Of a DNA stretch of 64,000 nucleotides, positions 1-10,771 are shown piece by piece (positions within the stretch are counted from its first letter, which is position 1; each line of letters starts with the position of its first letter). A model generated the notes under the pieces. The model saw only the letters and a program-made list of their open reading frames with translations, was not told where the DNA came from and ran no database searches. Made by a program: the position numbers and the translations under genes. This DNA comes from Varroa destructor (lineage: Eukaryota > Arthropoda > Arachnida > Mesostigmata > Varroidae). Where the stretch lies: contig NW_019211457.1 of the NCBI RefSeq assembly GCF_002443255.2, positions 38,043,126-38,107,125 on the forward strand, read 5' to 3'.

Positions 1-2421
1 CAATTACGTAGCGTTTACGTTGAGTTGATAATAGTCTGCTATAGAATCAGACAGGTGGAACGTTTTAAGGATTAGTCGAATGACCCTCTTCTAAGAGACA
101 GTGTAAGGCGTCGCTATACTCTGCTCGAGAGTGCGTGACATAGTCACGGTGGATCTGAGCAGATGCTTGCATATCTGTTGAAGGCGTATCTAGTGCAATC
201 ACTTACGAATCCTTCGTTCGAGTAGCGCCATCTGAACTCGTGTAATAAGTGAACAAATGAGAGGTAAGTTTATTAAATCTAATTTAGTACGTTTAGTAAG
301 GGTAAAAAAACATCGATCCATGATCCAGTTGCACTCTGCCATCAATATGCACATAAACGAACGGTGTCTGTTAGCGGGTTCTTCATCATTATCGATATAC
401 ATAATAATAATAATACTCTATACGCTGATGCGATGGAATTTTTATGTATTTTATTATATTTATTGATAGTATTTACTGAAATGGGTTACATCCACTGGCC
501 TGGAAGTATAGCGCTTCAATGGTCACCACACAAATTGGACCGTATTGAAATAAGCTAATGCCGACATGTGTATCGCCATATTTTCTTTCTTTTAATAATC
601 TTCTAACTGGTTTTCTATTTTTGCAATTTACCCCTCGACGGACATCTGTAGGATTCAGTACGAATCGCCGCTGAGCACTTCGAAGCGACAAACTAGTAGC
701 TCTATGAAGAGACAGGGCAGGCGTCTTGAAAGATTGCTCTGTACGTAATCCTTTATGATACAGAACGGCCAGCGAGTTTCAACAAAACTAAACTAAAAAC
801 AAAAAAGGATTTACCATAGTAGCGAGAAATATTATTCTATCTATGTTGATGATACGTGTAGATTTTACCTTTTCCTCGATCCAGAGCTTTGTTGGCACAG
901 ACTCTACACGTATATACCCGTAGAAAAAAAAGATCGATTTCACAATTAACACAAATGTATCATAATCGCATACAAATTACAAACGTCCTAACCCTGTTTG
1001 GATCCGAGACCAGGTTTCGTGAATCCTAAACTGTCATCCATTGTCACAACGGATCTTTGTTGTTCTGAGAATTACGCGTTTCAAATAGGAATCTATGTGC
1101 TTGATTTAGCTGAGCGTTCGAGACAGTTACTTCTATTACTAAGGGACCAAGAGCTAATAAATACGCTGATATTATTAGGACGCTAATAAACTTTTTTTAT
1201 TTGTGTAGCGGATCACAGAACTAAACATAACGTGTTGAACTGTAGAAAACTTGCGTTCATCTGGCCGTCATTGATGTCATTCAACGCTGCCTTAAGCCTA
1301 AAAAGACTGAATAATCAGTCAAAAACGGTCCTGTTTTTGTAAGTAAGGAGAAGGATATTTCTTACCCACACGGTATTACCTGTTCGGTATATTATACTTC
1401 CTTTACACTAGCTGTTTTTGCTATGATCCAGCTAGTTCTCCGGTAAAGTATTTGTCTTCAGCCGCGAGCTATACTATGGCATGATTATACGGGAACGTTA
1501 AGACAGTGTGACATTTTCACAACCTCGATTAAGTCAGCTTATTGTGCCCCGGTATAGCGTCAGCTTACTCTGTACGAAAGTCAATGAGAAACGTCGGGGT
1601 TTGGCCGAGTTCACGTTTTTGCCCTCAATATATCGCTACGTCGGAGCGCCCTCAATCGCTAAGCTCACTAGTTGAATAGTAATGGTCAGCATTGAAAGCA
1701 AGCGGTTTATGATGCAAAAAATAAAAAAATATATATATTATTAAATAGATCAGGGGGTACACGCACTCGCTCGTAGCAGGAGGCGAAAGGGTCAGACATA
1801 ATGGTTCCGGACCAGCTCTATGTAGTCCACCGGTAAGCTAAACGCTGTCCCGAAGCATGAAAAACTTTTGAGGGATAACTTCATGAGAAAATCAGTCCCT
1901 GCTGACTTTAACGCTCGTTGGCCGCGGCGCATCTGTAGCGAAGTGCGAACGCTGGCAGTTTCGTCAATTCAACGCCTGTCGTGATTGCATTTATTATCAA
2001 ATTGATAGTGCCAGAGGTAGTCTTCCTCGCATCTGGCGAAATCGGATGCTGAAAGTCGAGGTAATGGAAGAGTTGTGAAATAGGGACTAATCATCTAATC
2101 GTTTCCGTTTAAGTTTCGTTTAATCCACACACGAATATATAGTCCCGGTACTCTATCAACCGCTGAAGCAACGCTGATGGCTCGAACGAACTGCGGAAGG
2201 TTGTCGTGGTAAGACGTCATTGTCGGGCGACGCAAAATGCAACTTCTCTCGATGAGGAGAAGCAAAAAATTGACCGACTAACTCTTCTGATGATAAACTT
2301 AGGTTCTGATTGTCATTGAAAGCCTCTTGCCACCACTGCAAAGCTGCTTGATGGCATCTGGGAGCTATAACAGTCGAGAAGCAGTGCCCAGCAATACATA
2401 TGCATGTGAGCGGGTGCGTGC
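1..2421. other. A+T-rich stretch without a supported gene
   Basis: I see no supported gene. The frames present are short, overlap on both strands and have no recognisable motif. A donor-like AG|GTAAGT lies at 259-265 (+), but the only short frame before it is closed by upstream stops. Two AATAAA hexamers on the + strand (1156-1161 and 1185-1190), the second followed by a T/GT-rich run, could be a 3' end signal. No coding region leads into them, so I do not call a terminator. Confidence 0.5.
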
Positions 2422-2476
2422 CTGTGTGTGTGTGTGGGTGGGTGGGTTGGTGGCTGTATGTGGGTATGTGTGTGTC
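2422..2476. repeat. GT/GGGT-rich simple repeat
   Basis: An imperfect (GT)n tract grades into GGGTGGGTGGG and back to (GT)n. It contains three adjacent GGG runs with single-base spacers, so it has local potential for G-rich structure. Read directly from the bases. Confidence 0.9.
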
Positions 2477-3016
2477 CGTGCGCATTATAAAAAAACTAAG
2501 GCAGGAGGACACCGATATTACCTATTATTTTGTTCAAATGGATAATATTTTGTGCCGTTTTTATTGTTTATTATTTTTATTGAGATTTTACCTTTCCTTC
2601 CTAAGAGATCAGTTGTAAGTGAATGTAGAAGAGAAGGGAGCTTATAAGGTTAACAAAGTCCCTAAGGTCCATCGATTACGAACTACCCTTAAATTTTATA
2701 GTCCATTTTAGCAAATACAGATCTGATGCCATTATATTATACCTAACATAATGGACGAATATGCGAGATATCCTCCAAAGTTGATTTCTATTTAGGCTAC
2801 TTGTTGACTATGAAATAACGCTTCTACGCTCCACAGTTGATGGTATGTGTCGCACATCCATGTCTCTTCCGCAACCAGAAAGTCTGACAAAGCCCCAAAG
2901 GCCACCAGAAGTGAGGATAGAAAGCAAAAAAATTACCAATTTTTCAGAAGCATCTCTCAAAAGTCTACTCACCGTCAATATCTTCTATAGGTCTAGTCTA
3001 TATTAATCGACATCTG

Positions 3017-3019
<3 letters not shown>

Positions 3020-3071
<52 letters not shown>
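3020..3071. repeat. (AT)n microsatellite
   Basis: About 26 uninterrupted TA/AT dinucleotides. The end of the tract abuts a hairpin sequence (3072-3110). Such tracts mutate fast and can extrude cruciforms. Confidence 0.97.
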
Positions 3072-3077
<6 letters not shown>

Positions 3078-3110
3078 CGCTACATTTTTGAAAAAAATGT
3101 AGTGAATTTC
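3072..3110. repeat. Inverted repeat next to (AT)n
   Basis: CTACATTTTT at 3080-3089 and AAAAATGTAG at 3093-3102 are exact reverse complements around a 3-base loop. The pairing resumes outside with GAAAT (3072-3076) against ATTTC (3106-3110) after a short mismatch. The arms lie directly beside the (AT)n block, so the two together form one structured site of about 90 bases. Confidence 0.85.
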
Positions 3111-4139
3111 TAATGCATTAGGGAATTATCTACTAGCATCCAGAGTGCAGCGACAATATATGGCGTTTCTAGCCAGACGTGCAATAGGCAGACCGTATTC
3201 GCAATGTTGGTCAGCAAAGATGTCGTCGTTCCCGTTTGATCCAATGATGAGTACCCAACGTCAAAAAGGCGAGCATGCAGTCGCTATGGTGCTTATAGCT
3301 TCTTAAACATAGACGCTTTTATGCTAACAACTCAAGACGACTTGTTGTTGTCGTGACAACTTCGGGGACCCAGATGCGAGTCGTGATGCTACACCGAGTC
3401 ACTAACTGCATTGGGAACTCGTCAAAGGGAAATCTCGAAAATCTTTTCAGCATCGTTCTATTTGCGGAAATTCTCTTACTTACTCATAACAGCGGCGGTA
3501 TTTTTTTTCTTTATTTTAACATGTCATTGCTAAATTTGTTGGCATCCGCGTTGCTTCCAGACTAGGACTAGGCCAAGGTACGAAGACACGACTCTCCGAT
3601 GGTCGATAAAGACGATTGGTAAACCGTGGTAGAGCCTTGCTGCTGGCCTGTGATGGTGGCCCAATTCTTGAGCACAGTAATAAATTGACTAGAATCGCAT
3701 AGATTTTTCGTTAATGCTGACACGTAATTTCCGAAATTGTTTTTATCGTAGCTGGAGAAAGCTTTTCAACGCCAGTTTAGATTTAAGGGGTTTAAATAGT
3801 GGGCCCGAGCCTGCGTATACAACCCGGGTGTTTACCTTTAGTGGATTACTTTCAAGGAGACATTGGTCGACAAAGGATCGCGCTCATAACTAATTAGGGT
3901 AAGCCCAATGGCACCGATACAGTTTCATGGAAGAAAGGTTTCCCATAGATTCGTATACCGCAGACGATGTGGCCACGGTGCACGATACGTATAATAATAA
4001 TACCAGTGATGGTTGCCTTCATATGATAAAATATGATACGCGAATAGCGTTCAGCGTCACAGACGTACCTGTACTCTGCGCTACGAATGACCACTACGAA
4101 CGCGACGGCGTCGTCTAAAAATGATCAGTATCGTTCTAG
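3111..4139. other. No gene seen
   Basis: Mixed-composition sequence with no long open frame and no paired splice sites in a common frame. The two opposite-strand frames around 3894-4118 mirror each other and have no recognisable features. Confidence 0.5.
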
Positions 4140-4158
4140 TTTTTTTTTTTTTTTTTTT
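4140..4158. repeat. T19 homopolymer
   Basis: Nineteen consecutive T followed by CTAG. On the + strand this also reads as a polypyrimidine tract with a TAG acceptor, but the frames after it lack a good downstream donor. It may be the reverse complement of a retro-element poly-A tail, although no element body is recognisable beside it. Confidence 0.95.
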
Positions 4159-6270
4159 CTAGTGAATTTGCGTGTACTTGTTCGAAATACGAGCGAAAGA
4201 AACGTATCGCTATAGAAGTTGCGGTGCCGCCAGCCAGCGGTTTCTATTGGCATTGCTTTGTTTGGTGTTGTTGTGCTTCTCTTATGAAGGCGATGTGGCG
4301 TTTGCTATAGCTATTATTGTTGCAGTTGCTACTGCTGCCGCCGCGTAGTAGCGATGGGTGTCATTAGATGACCAAACTTACTGATTGGGTTGAAGCTCAA
4401 GTTGACGCAGATAGCGAGAAGCCGCAAAACGGGTACGATGGAATGGCTGGTCGTGCTGGTAATAACTAACTATAGGTCACCATCGGCGAAAACGCAATCT
4501 AAATGGGAGATCTCGCGACGATTCGTCTCGACGCCAGAATGGGGCGCGGCGGCAATGGCGGCCGAGAGCAAATGAGCGAATAAGATGCGATTGGACCGCT
4601 GTTGGCCTGGATGGCTAAGACGCTGTTTGAGGACTTCATTGGCCGATGCAGCTCCTGCTGTCAATGAGGGCCGCAATCCGGACAAAGACGGTTAGATCTG
4701 CAAAAATGGATGAGAACACGTGGGAAATATGTAGAACCAGACGATAGCCGCTACTGTTGCTAACACGATCTTTGCTATTGTCGCTGTTGCCGCAGCTGCT
4801 GCAATGGCCGTCCGGCGGCGGATTGCCCATTAGGGTTATATAGTAGAACTCCGTGTAAACACCTTCTTCCGTCTATTTCGTTCTCTACTCCGAAAAGAAC
4901 TCGCTGCTTTAGTGAGCAGCCACTTGCGTGCGCATCCATATGTGTTGTTCGCAGTATAACGGTGCTTGTTTCTCACTGTGCCGTTTTGCCTCTCGAGTGC
5001 CTTCATCTTGCTGTAGCAACGCACGGGCACAGAATGGCAAATACGTCGTCCGCTGATGAAGCCATAATCTTTTCAGCCCAACTGATAATACTGGTCCCAG
5101 CGGTGTCATCAGCCTAGGCCGGCTTTCGCCAGCTGCTGCTGCCGTCGCTGCTGGTGAACCCCCAGTTACCCGCTGGGCCAACTCAAGCTTACTTCACTCG
5201 AATGGGTCGATTCGTCGCTGCCCTCCTTGTGCTTCTGTGAGGTGCGTATTCTAAGTCGGCCAATTATTTCCTAACGCGGCGGCTGACACTCACCAAGTCG
5301 TTGAGTCAGTCGTTCACCCATCGGTATTCATTTTCCTTCTGCCATTTTTTCTCCGTGCGTTTTTTACTTATCCTGAATGTCCCGGCCGTAATTCAGCTCA
5401 ATGATCAGCAACGAGCTTCCAGTTCAGAGTACGGTTTCTACAAGCAGCTGTACTCGTGGTCGCAGCTAAGTAGGTGGCAATATCAACTAATAGAAGTATC
5501 GCTTAGAAGTTAACGGCTGGTAGTTACGAGTTATGATCGGTATAGGGCGAAGAGTTTACGCGACTGTACAGGCGGCTGTTTTGTGCTGGCGGTAACTGTG
5601 ACCGATGATAACGTTACTCGCGATGTTGTTAATGCTGCCACTTCGTGTACCTTAATTATAATCATTGATGCGAAGTTTACGAAACGGGACGTGATGGCGA
5701 CAGGGTAGCGTAAAGAATTTCCTTATATATATAGACGGTTATAAAGGCAGTTCATACATTATAACGCAGTAGACGCCATAAATGTGCCTTTTTCGCCTAT
5801 GCATCATCATCATCGACGTTGTCGTCGTCAGATTCTTCATCGACATCTTCTATCTGCCGGCGATATAGTCGCCCCCCCAGTGGTTGTTGTCGCCCTTATT
5901 ACTGTTGTCAACATCCCGGTGGTTCATCATTGTACTTCATCATTTGTGTTCTAAAGTCATCATTATCATCGTGAGTGCGTATTGACATCGTTTTCAAGCC
6001 GTGGTCTGTGGTAGTAGCAGCAGCTTCAGTTGCTGCTGTGGGCCGTCTGCCTTCTTGGAGCGCTTCTAGCTCATATGGGTTGAGGTGGGGGCCCGGGAGG
6101 GAAGAACAAGCCGCCGGATACCGATTTGTTCATCCCTGTTACGCACCAGATGTGGTTCCCTTTAGTGCACTTTCTATATGGTTGTTCGAGTACCCCTGTC
6201 TTTCGACCGCAGCTGTGGGTAATGTCGTCATGATTACGTTTGCTACCGCTCATCGAGGCACAACACGGCA
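4159..6270. other. Triplet-rich, G+C-richer island 1
   Basis: G+C content rises compared with the flanks, and CTG/CAG, CGT and CAT/GAT triplets recur (for example CATCATCATCATC near 5800 and runs of GCTGCTG near 5130). Several frames of 60-100 codons are open on both strands, which such triplet bias produces by itself. Weak exon-like pairs exist, for instance minus-strand TCA|GTAAGT near 4374-4382, but nothing is recognisable. It may be untranslated exon, regulatory or merely low-complexity DNA. Confidence 0.4.
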
Positions 6271-6290
6271 GCTAGCTAGCTAGCTAGCTA
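6271..6290. repeat. (GCTA)5 tetranucleotide repeat
   Basis: Five exact GCTA units. The repeat is self-complementary in register, so it can fold back on itself. Confidence 0.95.
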
Positions 6291-6522
6291 TACACTTGAG
6301 TAACATTCAAAGAACCGCAACCAATGTAGATGTTCCTAGAACATCGACAAATTAAGACAGCAGACTGACAAAACAAGTTGGTCCTGCCGCAGCCGGCCTC
6401 GTCGCTGCTACCGATTAGAAAAAAGTCTTACGCTCATCGCCAACACTAATCGTGTGTGTGTCTGTGACACGCACGGTGCACGAGTGCCACGTACACAACT
6501 GTAGATAAAAACAAGAGCACAG

Positions 6523-6744
6523 TTAGTTAATTTTTGCCGGAATGGAATAACTTAATTTACACTGATCGTTTGGCAGGCGGCTAGGCAGAATGATGCGCCC
6601 GTTGCACGAACCATTACTACTATTATATATATTAGCATTTAGTCGCCTAGTGTCATTTGTCAGAAAAAGCAACAGCTCTACCGCAACGACAGCTGTCAGT
6701 GCAAATAGCCGCCATTGTTTCACTGACATCAGGCACTGCGGCAT
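6523..6744 (-). CDS. Hypothetical short protein with N-terminal membrane anchor
   Basis: This 73-codon minus-strand frame starts at ATG 6742-6744, with a second in-frame ATG at 6727-6729. From the second ATG it reads MSVKQWRLFALTAVVAVELL: a basic start, then about 15 hydrophobic residues, then a polar region with Asn-Asn-Ser-Ser/Asn-Gly-Ser motifs that could be glycosylated. That is the shape of a signal anchor (type II membrane protein) or an uncleaved leader, such as the first exon of a Golgi enzyme. There is no strong donor inside the frame and no recognised domain. It lies just after a triplet-rich island, where a 5' exon could sit. A chance frame with a hydrophobic stretch is quite possible. 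Confidence 0.2.
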   Translation of the reverse strand: MPQCLMSVKQWRLFALTAVVAVELLLFLTNDTRRLNANIYNSSNGSCNGRIILPSRLPNDQCKLSYSIPAKIN

Positions 6745-9486
6745 AAGGACCTAGAACCGAAACTGCTCAGCCAATAACGAATCTGGCCGTGTCGAGACGA
6801 CGCGGCATGTAGTGCCACGACAGAGATGACGATGATGGTAATAGCTCTTCTGTGTGGTCTACGAGCGGCTAGTGTTAATTTAGTTGACAGAAAGGATGAG
6901 TATATTCAGGAATCACGTCTTAAATTCAATAGATACTATCGTAGTACAATGGCAATCATACAAGAGACAACATATGAGCAAGTGACGAAAATGGCCGGGC
7001 CGTTCGTGGCTCGCAAACGTCGGTGGAAGACTCGACCAACAGCGGCCCGATGGATAGATTCCAAAGCCAAATTAGTGTTAATTAGATGTTATAATTAGCA
7101 AGGGACGTGCTTAGTAAAGCACGCTATGCACTGGAAGCTGTAGCGGCGCCAGGAATTTTGTCGCCTGCGGAATCCCAGAAAGACTACCCTTCATTTTGAA
7201 CCCAGTTCGTTATAGCGACGTACATTCTTAGCTCAACAGGTCTTATCTGAGTGCTATTTCTCTTGGCATTAAGCTTGTCACAGGCGAAGTTGATCAGCGC
7301 GCAGCAGCAACTACCCGCATCAGGACCACTTGTTGGAAATAATTAATAATGCCCTTAATACATGCAGCTTCCTTATCGACCGTTTTAACTTCGACGCAAC
7401 TTCTTTATGTCACCATCTTTAATTAAGTGTTTTTTTTTTACCTGCCAAAGACTATGAGTGGGTTACAATTCATTATGGCTTCGACCCGAATATTATCGTT
7501 GTCGCCACTTGAGGTCTCGTTCGTTTAAAGGGAGATATTATCCATATACATACATGGTCATAACGATTACATAGTTTTTCAACGTTTTCCACATGGAACA
7601 TCTATGTTGCTCTAAATGTGAGAGGAAATTTACTTAATCCCACGTCTTTTATTTTTTACTTAAAGTCACGTCTATTAAATTAAGAGGGGAAAATTGTTAG
7701 TAAGTTAAGCAGCTACTATACGAAGTCTTCGGTGCCATGATGATTGTACAAATAATATGATTTGAATGTATGCATTACTATTTTCTCTAATAAAAGGCGA
7801 TCTTCTTATAGAAAAACATATTAACCCACCATCATGTCCTCACTGCGAAGTGCATACATTTAGATAATAATGCATGCGATACGGTATCGATATAGCCTAT
7901 TGAACCTGCTGCAGTTTGTCCTAAAAATCGGTTCAAAAAAGATTTAGACTAAGGAGATAGACTAGCTCTATTTACGCCGCATCTAAAGACGATCCTACAA
8001 CTGCACACTCGTTAAGTAGCGTCGGTGGCTTTCTTCATGTATGCCGCCAAACTTCTAAACAACATACGAAATAACTTTTTAGATAAAATGCCCACTTTTA
8101 TATTTCATAGCGCCGAAAAACGGGACCAACGGTAATTGATGCTGGTCTATTCATCTAGGTAAGATAGGGATCAAATTCAAGCTTCACTATAATTCCTGAA
8201 TTTCTCATTAAGCTCACTGCAGGAGTAGTCACATCATTTAAAATATGTCAAATGTTATACACTCGCACCTTTGACTTAGCAGACGCGCTTTCAAATATCT
8301 TATGGACTACATCACAGCCAATAAAAGATACAGAACGACCGATCGCTGCTATCCCCAGAGCCAAGCCGTCGGCATAGGACTAATGTTGAATTTCAGCTAA
8401 AAGAACATCAAGCAAGAGATATGATTTTTGGAGCACAGCCGAAAGGCATGCGCTTCTAGAACTAAAGATAGAATTAAAAACATCATCATATAACTTATTA
8501 TCCTGCTAAATTAATAGGCGGCGTAGTCACTACACTGTGATTAACTCGTAAATGCAGTCAAATTTCTAGCGGGGATTTTAAAATAGCACCCAGCGTTGGG
8601 TCATTGTGTCACCAATTTGTGTTTGCTTTTTTCGGACCCATGTTAGTCAGTATCAAAAAGCTGTCGTACCACTAACTAAGCTATTGTGGCTTCGTCGACC
8701 ATATATCTTTTTTCAGGCAAGCAAGCTGAAGACCCTTGAGGTACCGAGTAGTAGTTATCCATTGCGTACTTGACATCGTTAGTTACTGACGTGACCTGTG
8801 AAACTTTGAAACGTAAAGAATAGCTCCACCCTCATAGGATCGGATCATTATCACACAGAGGAGCCTTCAAAGAAAGTTTAAGGTTGCTGTAAAAAAATCG
8901 GGGTCCCATCAACAATGAAACTACATTTAGCAGAGAGTTCTTTAACCTTGCAGTTGGTAAGGTCAATGGAAATACAATAGTTTGAGGTGGACCCTCAAAA
9001 TAGTTCACAATTAAAATATTCTCCCCCTCGGGGCGCTACAGAAAACAAAGATTGGCTCAAAGAGGTCCTTAGGACTTTTCAGCTTTAGCCGAATGGCGAA
9101 AGATAAAAGAATTATAATCTGGCGCTAAGAGCGATACTGCCTCTCAACATTTTACGCGCCAGTTGACGTACCAAAACAATCGCTTTGAAGACGAGCTTGA
9201 AGCAAATGGACGATTTCATAACAATGCGAAGTCGATAGAATCTTGTGCAAATTAAACTCAAGATGAGAAGGTTACTGGGATTCAATCAACTACACGGGTT
9301 TTTTAAGTATTAATAGTGCTCTCGCACCTTTGTGTGTCGAATCTTGATCAGATATCGTATATAGCCATTGTGCTGATTGGGCCCTGCTAGTGCTGAATAA
9401 CAAGAGTCCAAAAAGTCGGTCCAATTGACAAGGGGCAGATTAGCCTCTATCGATTCATAATCCCATTTGTTAAGGCTCAGGTTCTT
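6745..9486. other. Quiet A+T-rich stretch
   Basis: There is no convincing gene. The + frame at 6826-7098 is 90 codons with no recognisable motif. An acceptor-like TCTTTTTTCAG lies near 8717 (+), but no donor or frame follows that would make a normal exon; a 24-base micro-exon up to GAG|GTACCG would be needed. Nothing else is seen. Confidence 0.45.
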
Positions 9487-9511
9487 TCAGGCCTCGGCAG
9501 TCTCCTCTAAG

Positions 9512-9561
9512 TCAGTGATCAGTTTGAATGTTTGAAGCGTTTGAGTGGACAGTACGATAAA
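9512..9561 (-). CDS. Putative terminal exon of a minus-strand gene
   Basis: The minus strand shows a very strong acceptor, a pyrimidine run of more than 20 bases (CCCTTTCTTTCTCTTCTC) ending in CAG, with the exon starting at 9561. In phase 1 it encodes 16 further codons and stops at 9512-9514; in phase 0 it stays open to a stop at 9487. Phase 1 is what the putative exon at 10195-10278 would deliver. I see no AATAAA on the minus strand in the next 200 bases, which weakens the terminal-exon reading. The product is not recognised. Confidence 0.15.
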
Positions 9562-10194
9562 CTGTCAATGAGAAGAGAAAGAAAGGGCTGCAGTTCAGAC
9601 AAAGTTGAAAATTGTTCCCTGTTTGCTGCTGTGACTGAATTAAGAACCAGGACTGACTAGACGAGCCTCGTCTCGAACAACCTAGAAGAATTATTTGGCT
9701 ATACGAAAGTAGATGAACATAGCTTTCTTCACTGACTGGTCGGTGGTCAGTCACAACATAAGCTTTTTTACATATTAATAAGGATTCCACTAATATATAA
9801 TACGGCATAGCTGGTATAAAAATTCAGAGACCATTTCGTTGCCGTACAACGGACTATTATTGGCGATCGACGCATAGATGTACAACAATGTAAACATCAA
9901 CGCTTTTGTATTAGGTGTAATCTTCACGGGAGAGCACTTGTTCTTCCCATCATTCTCTTTTATCCCATCGAGAAGCCCCAAAACGGACATCCAACGATAG
10001 CTCTATGTTAGAAATTCTATCATGTAGCAATATCGAGATTATGAAGAATGCTGTTACACTACCCGGGTTTTGTGCATTCAGACGGAAACATTTCAAAACG
10101 CTTCTATCGTTCAGCTAAAGCTCTTTGTCGTTCAAGTGGCTATGTACGGAAAGTGAGATACCATCTTGGTCGTAGTCCGCATGACCATGCTTAC

Positions 10195-10278
10195 CCATTG
10201 GGACCGCTTGGACCTGTGAAATTTTTCGGGTTTCACTTCCGATACTGTCGTTAAACATCGCTTTAGAAGGCTGACTTC
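10195..10278 (-). CDS. Putative 84-base symmetric (phase 1-1) exon
   Basis: Read on the minus strand, the acceptor is CCATTTTTTTCTGTACAG and the donor is ATGG|GTAAGC, both close to consensus. Between them lies an exact 84 bases: two bases completing a codon, 27 codons, and one base left over (phase 1 at both ends). The peptide is polar and rich in Ser, Gln and Lys (SQPSKAMFNDSIGSETRK is its start). The frame stays open beyond both splice sites, so the ORF alone is not proof. Phase-1 symmetric exons are common in extracellular proteins and can be skipped without a frameshift. No family is recognised. It could be an intronic pseudo-exon. Confidence 0.22.
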
Positions 10279-10465
10279 CTGTACAGAAAAAAATGGCGTC
10301 TATACTGAATTTCGAACCTAGATATTTCACTAGGTGTACCTAGATTCTATAACTTAGGACGCTATTTCGCGAAATTTTTAAACTTGTCACGGGCATCCCT
10401 AATGACAGCTTAGTTTCTATGGGAACGCATGATGTCGGTAAGCCTAACGTGCTGTATGTTTTCAG

Positions 10466-10771
10466 TATGCATGCCCATCGTTGATTGTAGGTTCTTCATC
10501 GACTAGTTTTATTGGATCAGAGATTCCTAATCAACTCTTAATTAGTAGAATAATTCCTCCATTCGTAAAGACCACTTCCTGCATGCACAACGACGCTCTG
10601 GCAGCGTTAGAGCTGCCACAAACAGCGGTCTATCAACGAGGCTCTAGCGACAGAATCAGCTTATCGATTACTACTGATCTGGAGTGCTTCTTAGAGATAC
10701 GATTTGGAGCAGCTTCGTTGCAAGGATCGCCGTTACTGAATTTGGGAATTGAAGATGACAAAAGGGCGTAG
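10466..10771 (+). CDS. Open frame behind an acceptor, possible terminal exon
   Basis: A + strand acceptor (GTATGTTTTCAG) ends at 10465. The phase-0 frame behind it stays open for 101 codons to TAG at 10769-10771. In-frame stops lie just upstream, so it could only be coding as an exon or from the ATG at 10592. The peptide has even composition, with Ser/Thr-rich and acidic parts near the end (DDKRA), but I recognise no domain. A shorter frame overlaps on the other strand. It sits 190 bases from the putative minus-strand exon 10195-10278, so at most one strand is likely real. Confidence 0.2.
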   Translation, partial: YACPSLIVGSSSTSFIGSEIPNQLLISRIIPPFVKTTSCMHNDALAALELPQTAVYQRGSSDRISLSITTDLECFLEIRFGAASLQGSPLLNLGIEDDKRA

